Below, piece by piece: positions 1 through 5,661 of a stretch of 8,535 bases of DNA (its first letter is position 1; every line of letters starts with the position of its first letter). The stretch spans positions 1 through 8,535 of the forward strand of contig JAERSX010000031.1 in assembly GCA_016845285.1 (NCBI GenBank). Reading direction: 5' to 3'. The DNA is from Deltaproteobacteria bacterium (GTDB lineage Bacteria; Myxococcota_A; UBA796; UBA2385). Below the pieces are notes generated by a model. That model saw only the letters and a list, made by a program, of their open reading frames with translations, searched no databases and was not told where the DNA came from. Position numbers and translations under genes: made by a program.

Positions 1-120
1 GTCGACGACGGCGCCCCTGACCTGGCCGGTGACCTCGGCGGCATCGGCGGGCAGGGCCCAGCTCGCCACCAAGGCGGTCGCGGCGAAGCGGGTCGCGAAA
101 GGATGGGTTCGGAACAACAA
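1..120 (-). CDS. N-terminus of an exported protein (partial), TTG start
   Basis: Reading the minus strand from 120 down to the window edge gives an uninterrupted 40-codon frame. It begins at TTG (120-118, with a second TTG at 117-115) and runs off the window, so only the N-terminus is visible. The peptide has a basic start (Arg4, Arg11), a hydrophobic stretch (FAATALVASWALP) and an Ala-rich cleavage zone (ADAA, then EVTGQVRGAVVD), which is a standard Sec signal peptide. The residues after the cleavage site, VTGQVRGAVVD, resemble the first beta strand of carboxypeptidase-regulatory-like domains, often found at the front of TonB-dependent receptors and surface proteins. That family assignment is an inference from about 11 residues. 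No ATG or GTG occurs in frame nearby. GAGG at 130-127 lies six bases before the first TTG and supports it. The opposite-strand reading of this stretch lacks any family-like features. Confidence 0.6.
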   Translation of the reverse strand, partial: MLFRTHPFATRFAATALVASWALPADAAEVTGQVRGAVVD

Positions 121-123
121 GTA

Positions 124-137
124 GAACCTCGCGGTTC
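124..137 (-). promoter_or_regulatory. Small hairpin overlapping the ribosome binding site of the left-edge gene
   Basis: GAACC (124-128) and GGTTC (133-137) form a perfect 5-bp inverted repeat around TCGC. In the minus-strand transcript this reads GAACC-GCGA-GGUUC, so the loop would be GCGA, a GNRA-type tetraloop. The likely Shine-Dalgarno GAGG sits across the loop and 3' arm, only a few bases before the UUG start at 120. The hairpin could mask the ribosome binding site, but a 5-bp stem of this size can also occur by chance. Confidence 0.3.
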
Positions 138-142
138 GTCGC

Positions 143-167
143 GCGTGAACGGATCTGCGTGAACGGA
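143..167. repeat. Two exact 11-bp direct repeats, 14-bp pitch
   Basis: GCGTGAACGGA occurs at 143-153 and again at 157-167, separated by TCT. The match does not extend on either side. The pair lies between two divergent genes, 23 bp upstream of the left-edge start codon, where a regulator site would be expected. No protein is known from the sequence to bind it. A 14-bp spacing is more than one DNA turn, so two copies would not lie on exactly the same face. Confidence 0.5.
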
Positions 168-272
168 GCTTGGGGGGCGGATGTGATGGGGTCCTTAATG
201 CCGCGAGTCGCAAACCGGTAGTTCCAAGGCCCGGCGATGCCCCTCAGCGCCCTGGCGCATTAGGTTCGGTCA

Positions 273-776
273 ATGAAGGATCTGCGTTCTCAGCTCGCTG
301 CGAGCTTCAACGTCGCCGCGCCTGCGCCCGAGGCGGCACCCGAAGCCCCCGCCTCCGGCATCTCGGACTTGCTGGCTCCGGATGCCTGGGAGGCCGACCC
401 CTGGGGACAGCGCCTCCGTGAGGTGCTCGGCTCTCTGAGCGATGCGCCTCGCCTCAACCCCGACTCACCCTCGCGGGTGGCCAGTCAGGTGACCGACCGC
501 GTGCTGAAGAAGCTCAAGCGGGCCGGCCGTATGCGGGATCGGGGCGAGCTCACCAAGCTCCGGGCCGACTTCTTGGGCCGCCGAGAGCGTGCCGCTTGGG
601 CGGCGGTCAAGGCGGAGTGGTCGAGTCGGGGGCTGTCGCAGAAGGTCTACCGACGTCTCAAGCAGACCAAGGGCATCGACCCGGTGGGCGTCTTGGGCAA
701 GCTGCAGTCGGCTGGGGACGATGGACTCGCCGAGGTCGGCGGCGACCGACTCTTCGCCGCCCTGACGGCGCGCTGA
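273..776 (+). CDS. Small basic protein of unknown function
   Basis: This 167-residue frame starts at ATG 273 and ends at TGA 774-776. I do not recognise a family. Three parts can be seen. Residues 11-29 form an Ala/Pro/Glu-rich flexible segment. Residues 30-67 hold two Trp-containing acidic patches (DAWEADPWG). Residues 68-134 form a strongly basic, probably helical block (VLKKLKRAGR, LGRRERAAW, KVYRRLKQTKG). There is no signal peptide or membrane segment, so it is probably cytoplasmic. The basic block could bind nucleic acid, which is an inference from charge alone. Only a weak AGG (262-264) precedes the start. The gene lies 41 bp before the lipoprotein gene on the same strand, and the two may be co-transcribed. 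The overlapping long minus-strand frame is a shadow. Confidence 0.6.
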   Translation: MKDLRSQLAASFNVAAPAPEAAPEAPASGISDLLAPDAWEADPWGQRLREVLGSLSDAPRLNPDSPSRVASQVTDRVLKKLKRAGRMRDRGELTKLRADFLGRRERAAWAAVKAEWSSRGLSQKVYRRLKQTKGIDPVGVLGKLQSAGDDGLAEVGGDRLFAALTAR

Positions 777-806
777 ATACGGCCTACACTGCCCAGCGCG
801 GGCACC

Positions 807-811
807 AGGAG
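807..811 (+). promoter_or_regulatory. Shine-Dalgarno AGGAG that selects the second ATG of the lipoprotein gene
   Basis: AGGAG ends directly against a first ATG (812), which leaves no spacer for it. It sits six bases before a second in-frame ATG (818), which is ideal spacing. The start at 818 is therefore preferred, and it also gives the tighter signal peptide. Confidence 0.7.
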
Positions 812-817
812 ATGGGG

Positions 818-2323
818 ATGAGAGCGGTGATCTGCCTGGCGGCTCTGCTCGGGGGCTGTACCAAGAACGAGAGTGGAGTGACCGCCCAGAAGCGGGCTCT
901 CACCACCGATCTGCTGACCTTCGACGCTGGGATGGCGGCGGTCGATACCCGCGAAGTGCTGGGTGTCTACCTGGCGAGCGTGGCCCAGGGCGAGGTGCGG
1001 ATCTACGACGTGCAGGTGGAGGACGAAGAACACTGGATCATCGGCGAGGGCTGGAAGACCGACGACTGCGACGGCGACGGAGAGAACGACTGCCAGCTGG
1101 TCGACGGAGGCTCCGCGTCCAGCCCCAGCTACACCGAGCGCCTCGACCTGACCTTCGCCCCTTCCGAGGTCGAGGAGTACCGCACCATGCTCACCATCGT
1201 GTCCGACGACACGGAGGTGACCGAGCGCAACGACGAGGGCTACGGCCTGTGGCGTGTCGTTCTCCGTGGCATCGGGCGGGTGCCTTGCGCCCATGTCTCC
1301 CCCCACTTCGTGGACTTCGGGCCACGCCCGCTGGGCGGCTTCTTCGAGCTGGAGCTCGGCATCTACAACTGCGGAGTGGTCACCCTCACCGTCGCAGACT
1401 TCCAGCTCGGCGGAGACCCCTCCTTCGCGGTCGACACCCCGGCGCCGCTCACGGTGCTCGCCACCAGCGAAGACACCATCGACATCGCCTTCAACCCTGG
1501 CTCCGACGGCGCCGAGGCCGGCGTGCTCTCCCTGTTGATGAACGATCCGGACTACGACCAGGACATCGCCTTCATCGGCAACAATTGTCCCGCGAGCAAC
1601 GACGAGGCCTGGGATGCGGATGGTGACGGCTGGTGGTCCTGCGGCGGCGACTGCGACGACACCGACCCCGACATCAGCCCGAGTGGTCTCGAGGTCAGCA
1701 ACGGCCGCGACGACGACTGCGACGGCGACATCGACGAGGCGCAGAACGATCCAGCCACCGACGACGACGGCGATGGCTACTCGGAGGACGAGGGCGACTG
1801 CGATGATGCCTCGACCGAGATCGGTCCAGAGATGCCCGACGATGTCGACCAGATCGACAACAACTGCGACGGCAGGGTGGACGAGGACTCCGAGTGGAGC
1901 GACGACGATGGCGACGGCATGGCGGAGCGCGAAGGCGACTGCGACGACGCCGACGCCGAGGTGGTGCCGGGCGCCGACGAGTTCGCTGACGGCATCGACA
2001 ACGACTGTGATGGACAGATCGATGAGGGCACCGACGACTTCGACGACGACGCCGACGGCTACGCCGAGATCGACGACGACTGCAACGATGGCGATCCCTG
2101 GTCTTTTCCCGGCGCCACCGAGGACTGCGACGAGATCGACAACGACTGCGACGGCCTGGTGGACGAAGGCGAGGCAGACGAGGAGAACGGGGCCTGCTTC
2201 TTCGAGGTGGAGCGTGAGCTGGCGCCCACCGAAGAGGGTGGTTGTGCGGCCGTGAGTGCTCCGGCTGGCTGGCTGCTCATGGCGGGACTCTGCGGCGTGG
2301 GCTGGAGACGACGGGACCCGTAG
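818..2323 (+). CDS. Surface lipoprotein with choice-of-anchor-D-like domains, four MopE-like repeats and a MYXO-CTERM-like tail
   Basis: This 501-residue protein is predicted to be exported and surface-anchored. Residues 1-14 form a short lipoprotein signal ending in a lipobox, LGGC, with Cys14 as the lipidation site. Residues about 28-156 and 157-257 are two beta-rich segments resembling ASH/choice-of-anchor-D domains. The second shows the typical start SPHFVDFGPRPLGG and the motif TIDIAFNPG. The first contains a Ca-binding-like loop, DCDGDGENDC. Residues 266-450 hold four Asp/Cys-rich repeats of the MopE-like metal-binding kind, each ending NxCDGxxDE. A tail follows at residue 476: Cys, then SAPAGWLLMAGLCGVGW and RRR, which resembles MYXO-CTERM sorting signals. 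An upstream in-frame ATG at 596 exists, but it would bury the signal peptide and overlap the preceding gene. The domain assignments are from motif recognition, and the ligand (Ca or Cu) is unknown. Confidence 0.9.
   Translation: MRAVICLAALLGGCTKNESGVTAQKRALTTDLLTFDAGMAAVDTREVLGVYLASVAQGEVRIYDVQVEDEEHWIIGEGWKTDDCDGDGENDCQLVDGGSASSPSYTERLDLTFAPSEVEEYRTMLTIVSDDTEVTERNDEGYGLWRVVLRGIGRVPCAHVSPHFVDFGPRPLGGFFELELGIYNCGVVTLTVADFQLGGDPSFAVDTPAPLTVLATSEDTIDIAFNPGSDGAEAGVLSLLMNDPDYDQDIAFIGNNCPASNDEAWDADGDGWWSCGGDCDDTDPDISPSGLEVSNGRDDDCDGDIDEAQNDPATDDDGDGYSEDEGDCDDASTEIGPEMPDDVDQIDNNCDGRVDEDSEWSDDDGDGMAEREGDCDDADAEVVPGADEFADGIDNDCDGQIDEGTDDFDDDADGYAEIDDDCNDGDPWSFPGATEDCDEIDNDCDGLVDEGEADEENGACFFEVERELAPTEEGGCAAVSAPAGWLLMAGLCGVGWRRRDP
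1613..2167 (+). repeat. Four MopE-like Asp/Cys repeats, 42 residues each
   Basis: The units lie at 1613-1738, 1760-1885, 1901-2026 and 2042-2167. Each is exactly 126 bp, and start-to-start spacings are 147, 141 and 141 bp. The shared pattern is DxDGDG, then GDCDDxD, a Pro/Gly turn, and D-N-DCDGxxDE. Unit 1 ends DDDCDGDIDE and unit 4 ends DNDCDGLVDE. Unit 4 is the most divergent: it has DDDADG and DDDCNDGD in place of the usual loops. The pattern suggests EF-hand-like acidic loops plus paired cysteines in each unit. Confidence 0.88.
2243..2320 (+). other. MYXO-CTERM-like C-terminal sorting tail
   Basis: The segment encodes Cys476 of the lipoprotein, a Trp/Leu/Gly-rich hydrophobic helix and the cluster RRR, ending two residues later in DP. 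It differs from the classical tail, which has a CGC-type motif, in having a single Cys, so the assignment is less certain than for the right-edge gene. Confidence 0.65.
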
Positions 2324-2356
2324 GCAGGGTCTGGTCGGCACGCGTTAGTCGCCGGC

Positions 2357-3160
2357 ATGCGAATCACCACCTGGAACGTCAACAGCATCCGTGCGCGCGC
2401 CCACCGGGTCGCCGAGGTCGTCGAGCGAGACAAGCCCGACGTGCTCTGCCTCCAGGAGCTCAAGTGCCAGGATCACCAGTTTCCGCACGAGCTCTTCGAG
2501 GATCTCGGCTACAGCTGCGAGACCTTCGGCCAGAAGACCTACAACGGGGTCGCCATCTGCAGCCGTCTGCCCATGTCCGGGGTGAGCCGGGACTTCCCCA
2601 TCCCCGGTGATGGTCAGTCACGCGGCATCGCCGCCATGGTCGGGGGCGTGCGTGTGGTCAACCTGTACGTGGTCAACGGCAAGCAGGTGGGCCACGACTA
2701 CTACGACTACAAGCTGCGCTGGCTCGACGCGCTCCAGGCCTGGGTCGAGGGCGACGCCACCCCAGACGATGACGTGGTGATCTGCGGGGACTTCAACATC
2801 GCGCCGGCCGACGGTGACGTGTGGGATCCGGCACGCTGGGAGGGCGAGAACCTCTGCAGCCCGCCCGAGCGGGAGCGCTTCCAGCGGCTCCTGGCCTGGG
2901 GGTTCACCGACGCCTTCCGCGTCTTCCACGACGAGGTGGGCCGCTACGCTCACACGTGGTGGGACTTCCGCGGCAACGGCTTCGGGCGCGGTCGCGGGCT
3001 GCGCATCGATCACCACCTGATCACCGAGTCCGTCAAGGCGCGAGCCAACGGCTGCTACGTCGATCGCAGCGCCCGCAAGGGGATCAAGCCGTCGGACCAC
3101 GCCCCGGTGACGCTGGTGCTCGACGAGCCCGACTTCGACCCGAAGACCCTGCGAATCTGA
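2357..3160 (+). CDS. xth: Exodeoxyribonuclease III / AP endonuclease
   Basis: The product is a 267-residue exonuclease-endonuclease-phosphatase family protein, almost the same length as E. coli XthA (268). It cuts DNA 5' of abasic sites and degrades double-stranded DNA 3' to 5' in base excision repair, in the cytoplasm. The catalytic residues are all visible: Asn7 (WNVNSIRAR), the metal ligand Glu34 (LQELK), Tyr104 (NLYVVNGK), Asp145 and Asn147 (GDFNIAP), Asp218 (GLRIDHHL) and Asp247-His248 (SDHAP). The TWWDFR motif of the DNA-binding face is at 200-205. The ATG at 2357 puts Asn7 and Glu34 in the E. coli register, so the start is secure although no strong Shine-Dalgarno precedes it. It lies 33 bp after the lipoprotein gene and heads a run of five closely spaced genes. 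Its stop codon directly abuts the next start. Confidence 0.97.
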   Translation: MRITTWNVNSIRARAHRVAEVVERDKPDVLCLQELKCQDHQFPHELFEDLGYSCETFGQKTYNGVAICSRLPMSGVSRDFPIPGDGQSRGIAAMVGGVRVVNLYVVNGKQVGHDYYDYKLRWLDALQAWVEGDATPDDDVVICGDFNIAPADGDVWDPARWEGENLCSPPERERFQRLLAWGFTDAFRVFHDEVGRYAHTWWDFRGNGFGRGRGLRIDHHLITESVKARANGCYVDRSARKGIKPSDHAPVTLVLDEPDFDPKTLRI

Positions 3161-4060
3161 GTGCCGACGGCGGTTCCGGTCCTGGTGGTCAGCGGCTTCC
3201 TCGGGAGTGGCAAGACCACGCTCGTCAGGCGCCTGCTGGACGCGGCCCAGGCTGCGGGCGAGCGGGTGGCCTTCGTGTCCAACGAGCTGGGCGAGCTCGG
3301 CGTGGACGAGGCCTTGCTGGGCGGCGGCGAAGAGCGCTTCGTGGAGCTGGCCGGGGGCTGCGTGTGCTGTGCCCTCAACGACGAACTCTTCGAGACCTTG
3401 GTCGCCCTCAAGGAAGCGGTGGATCCCGATCGGGTGGTCATCGAGACCAGCGGCGTGGCCCTGCCAGCCGACGTGCAGATCGTGCTCTTCGGCCCCGGGG
3501 TGGCCGAGTGGGTGAGCGAGGAGGCCGTGGTCACCGTGGTGGACTCCGACCGCCTCCACGTGGGCGACGAGGTGGACGAGACCTTCGTCGAGCAGGTGGA
3601 GGCCGCTGATCTCGTGGTGCTCCACAAGGTGGACCTCGTACCTTCCACCGCGATTCCGACCCTGCGTGCCCAGGTAGAAGGATGGAACCCCGGCGTGCCC
3701 ACCGTGGTGGCCACCCACGGCCGGGTCGACCCCCGGGTCGTGCTCTCGGCGCCGGTCTCGGGGAGGACTCCGCCCACCCATGATCACCACGCCCATGCCC
3801 ATCTCCATGAGGTCTACGAGACCGAGCGTGTGACCCCGCCCGCGACCGACTCCGCCAGCCTGGCGCGCTGGGCGGGCGACCTGGGGGCCTTGCGGGTGAA
3901 GGGCTTCGTGCGCCACGAAAGTGAGGTCCTGGTGGTGCAGGGGGTCGGTCGCCGAGTGGAGGTGCGTCCCCACGAGGGCGCGGTGCCTGCTGGGGTGGTC
4001 GGTGAGGTCGTGGTCATCCGACGCCGCGCTACCATTGGGGAGCCACACTCGGGAGGATGA
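3161..4060 (+). CDS. COG0523/CobW-family GTPase, putative metallochaperone
   Basis: The 299-residue protein belongs to the G3E P-loop GTPases that deliver or sense metals such as zinc, iron or cobalt. The order is Walker A GFLGSGKT (12-19), the family metal site CVCC (67-70, preceded by GG), a Walker-B-region ETSG (95-98), a nucleotide-specificity site HKVD (155-158), a His-rich loop with six His at 207-216, and the C-terminal beta domain (about 235-280, LRVKGFV). The GTG start is immediately after the xth stop (TGA-GTG) and no ribosome binding site is seen, so translation is probably coupled. The Walker A position allows no longer N-terminus. HKVD replaces the usual NKxD, which may alter guanine recognition. 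The CxCC motif and His loop support metal binding. The metal and client are not shown by the sequence. CobW, YjiA or ZigA/ZNG1-like roles are all possible. Confidence 0.93.
   Translation: MPTAVPVLVVSGFLGSGKTTLVRRLLDAAQAAGERVAFVSNELGELGVDEALLGGGEERFVELAGGCVCCALNDELFETLVALKEAVDPDRVVIETSGVALPADVQIVLFGPGVAEWVSEEAVVTVVDSDRLHVGDEVDETFVEQVEAADLVVLHKVDLVPSTAIPTLRAQVEGWNPGVPTVVATHGRVDPRVVLSAPVSGRTPPTHDHHAHAHLHEVYETERVTPPATDSASLARWAGDLGALRVKGFVRHESEVLVVQGVGRRVEVRPHEGAVPAGVVGEVVVIRRRATIGEPHSGG
4051..4056 (+). promoter_or_regulatory. Shine-Dalgarno inside the end of the CobW-type gene
   Basis: GGGAGG lies five bases before ATG 4062 and within the last codons of the preceding gene, whose stop is at 4058-4060. 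It sets the start of the acyltransferase-like/CNB gene. Confidence 0.75.
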
Positions 4061-4061
4061 G

Positions 4062-5117
4062 ATGGGCTTCGTGGTCCGCCTCGTGGAGGATGATCTGACC
4101 CGCGGTGCCGTTGAGCGGTTTCGCACCTCCGATGACCCCGAGGGGGTGCCCCTCCTGCACCCCGACGGTTCGAATTCCACCGGGGTCGATCGCGTGGATA
4201 CGTGGACCGACACGGTGCTGGTGGCGCTGGTCGACGGCCAGCGTGTGCGCGGCACGGCGCGGTCCAGAGGCGACGCCGCCCAGACCTTGCCGGGCGCGAG
4301 CTTCGGGGACATCTGGGTGGATGCGGTGCACGTCTGCGCCGCAGACCGCGACCATCCAGCGCGTCTCTTGGTGCTGCTCAAGCAAGCGGTTCGCTTTGCT
4401 CGGCGTGGACGCCACGAGGGCCGCCTCTGGTTGAGCTTGTCCGAGGAGCTGGCCGCCCAGCTGGGCTCTCTGTCTCTGGTTCGGGGCGAGGCTCCCGATA
4501 CCTGGATGGTGCCGCAGCACAGTCTTCCCGCGGCCTTCGTCGAGCCGGAGTGGCAGCCCCTCGACCCCCGCTCGGAGCGCCGGGTCGAGGATCGGGGCAG
4601 CACCCTCTTCTTGGCGGGCACCACGGCAGATGCGGCCTTTCAGGTGATTCGAGGCACGGTTCGCCTGGAGTTCCCTGGTCCAGGGCCCGAGCCCAAGGTG
4701 CTGACCCGGGTGGGGCCTGGACAGATCCTGGGCGAGCGCTCGGTGCTGCCCGGGCGTCGCTACACCGTCACTGCCGTCGTGGATGCCGAACAGTGCGATC
4801 TGGAGTGGATCGAGGACAGCTCCTTGCAACGCTCGCTGGAGCAAGACGCCGTCGTGCGGCGACGCTTCCACGAGGCCTTGCTCGCGCGTCTGAATCAGCT
4901 GGTGCATCGCCCGCTCGGTGTGGCGGCGCCGGGCGAGATCGATCGCGTTCGGCGCATCCTCGTCGATCGGGGCGGCGACGACGTGCCCCTTCGGTGGCTC
5001 TCGGAGCAGTCGGGGCTGGGCGAACAGCGCCTCGTCGCGGCGGTCAACGCGCTGCCCGGTGTGCGCCTCGGTGACACCCGCGTCCAGGTCTGGGACTGGG
5101 CGCAGCTCTCGGACTGA
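4062..5117 (+). CDS. Acyltransferase-like / cyclic-nucleotide-binding / winged-helix fusion protein
   Basis: This 351-residue protein has three parts. Residues 1-160 look like a GNAT or FeeM/acyl-homoserine-lactone-synthase fold: a strand VLVALVDGQRVRGTARSR (52-69), a strand WVDAVHV (85-91), a helix (99-116) and LWLSLSEEL (122-130). The canonical RxxGxG/A CoA loop is not evident. Residues 178-282 are a cyclic-nucleotide-binding domain. It has the beta roll FQVIRGTVRLEF and a phosphate-binding cassette, LGERSVL then GRRYTVTAV, keeping the Gly-Glu and Arg that hold a cyclic nucleotide. Residues 290-350 resemble a winged helix, with a helix-turn-helix LSEQSGLGEQRLVAAVNAL (313-331) and wing VRLGDTRVQVW. 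It is cytoplasmic and may be a cAMP-controlled acyltransferase, a Crp-like regulator with an added domain, or both. The order is reversed from the mycobacterial cAMP-GNAT (CNB first). Confidence 0.82.
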   Translation: MGFVVRLVEDDLTRGAVERFRTSDDPEGVPLLHPDGSNSTGVDRVDTWTDTVLVALVDGQRVRGTARSRGDAAQTLPGASFGDIWVDAVHVCAADRDHPARLLVLLKQAVRFARRGRHEGRLWLSLSEELAAQLGSLSLVRGEAPDTWMVPQHSLPAAFVEPEWQPLDPRSERRVEDRGSTLFLAGTTADAAFQVIRGTVRLEFPGPGPEPKVLTRVGPGQILGERSVLPGRRYTVTAVVDAEQCDLEWIEDSSLQRSLEQDAVVRRRFHEALLARLNQLVHRPLGVAAPGEIDRVRRILVDRGGDDVPLRWLSEQSGLGEQRLVAAVNALPGVRLGDTRVQVWDWAQLSD

Positions 5118-5119
5118 GC

Positions 5120-5641
5120 ATGTCGAAGCCCACCGCCGCTCCTGCCTGGGAACGCCCACTCGAGCCCGAAGAGCGCGGGCTGATCGAGACGGCGCGCGAG
5201 GCCTGCCGCTTGCGCTACGAGGGCGTGGTCGTGCCCCATCGCTCCTGTGGCATCGCGTTGGCCGAGACCTTTGGTCTGCCCACGCCGCCCTATCAGTCGT
5301 TGCGGAAGGGCGGTCTGCTGGGGCGGGGTGAGTGTGGCACCGCCGTGGCGGGTCGGCTGGTGCTGGGCGAGCTGCTGGGGGATCCTGACCCGGGTGGTGG
5401 TGCCACACCTGCACTCCGCGAGGCGATCTCAGCCTACGAGACCCACTGGGATGTGCGCACGGGAGTGGTGGGGAGCCGGGTGTGCAACGAGCTCACGCGG
5501 CCCTTCGTCGAATTTCGTGGGCCGGCGCGCGCTAGCTTCTGCACAGACCTGGCTGCGGAGACCGCCGCGTTGGTGGCCGAAGTACTCATCCGTCACGGCC
5601 ACCACTGTCCAGTGGTTCCCGTCGTGGCCCCAAGGGGATAG
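5120..5641 (+). CDS. Four-cysteine protein, C_GCAxxG_C_C-type family
   Basis: The 173-residue protein has four spaced cysteines, Cys43 (HRSCGIALAETFG), Cys72 (GECGTAVAG), Cys122 (SRVCNEL) and Cys141 (SFCTDLAAE), followed by a C-terminal helix (142-157). The pattern matches the C_GCAxxG_C_C family of putative redox or metal proteins: a Cys before a first helix, a CGxxxxG core, then C-x-E-L and a last Cys. The match is not exact at GCAxxG (here CGTAVAG), so the family call is moderate. The biochemical role is not established from the sequence. Cys163 (HHC, residue 163) is an extra cysteine near the end with two histidines. There is no signal peptide. The ATG is 2 bp after the stop of the preceding gene, and no good Shine-Dalgarno is seen, which suggests coupling. 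The next gene, a 4Fe-4S enzyme, follows 20 bp later. Confidence 0.7.
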   Translation: MSKPTAAPAWERPLEPEERGLIETAREACRLRYEGVVVPHRSCGIALAETFGLPTPPYQSLRKGGLLGRGECGTAVAGRLVLGELLGDPDPGGGATPALREAISAYETHWDVRTGVVGSRVCNELTRPFVEFRGPARASFCTDLAAETAALVAEVLIRHGHHCPVVPVVAPRG

Positions 5642-5652
5642 GAGCCCGATTC

Positions 5653-5657
5653 GGAGG
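5653..5657 (+). promoter_or_regulatory. Shine-Dalgarno of the hydro-lyase gene
   Basis: GGAGG stands four bases before ATG 5662, giving this gene an independent and strong initiation site in contrast to its coupled neighbours. Confidence 0.75.
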
Positions 5658-5661
5658 CACC

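Larger units (their letters stand above)
121..272. promoter_or_regulatory. Divergent intergenic region, promoters not resolved
   Basis: This 152-bp gap separates the minus-strand exported protein (start 120) from the plus-strand small basic protein (start 273). It should hold both promoters. I could not identify a convincing sigma70 -35/-10 pair or a sigma54 -24/-12 element. What can be seen is an inverted repeat at 124-137 and a pair of exact 11-bp direct repeats at 143-167, listed separately. Confidence 0.4.

Noticed and set aside
1..162. Plus-strand reading frame at the left edge ending near 162
   Set aside because: Composition is low-complexity Gly/Arg with no motif. The minus strand shows a clean signal peptide over the same bases.
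251..272. Sigma54-type promoter before 273 (TGGCGC)
   Set aside because: No GC at the required -12 spacing. The match is partial and not better than chance in GC-rich DNA.
596..817. Upstream extension of the lipoprotein gene to ATG 596
   Set aside because: It would overlap the preceding gene by 181 bp, and would place the signal peptide 74 residues inside the protein.
1800..2170. Possible CRISPR or tandem DNA repeat
   Set aside because: The repetition is at protein level (MopE-like units) with no identical spacer-repeat DNA pattern.
647..2341. Long minus-strand reading frame over the lipoprotein gene
   Set aside because: It is the complement of the Asp-rich repeats, giving runs of Val, Ala and Leu, with no family motif. 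The plus strand has a lipobox, repeats and a Shine-Dalgarno.
2618..4624. 668-residue minus-strand frame across xth and the CobW-type gene
   Set aside because: It crosses two genes with complete catalytic motifs on the plus strand and is His/Arg/Ala-rich, as expected of a GC-rich shadow.
4029..5414. 461-residue minus-strand frame
   Set aside because: It overlaps the CNB fusion gene and part of the Cys-protein, has no recognisable domain, and is a frame shadow.
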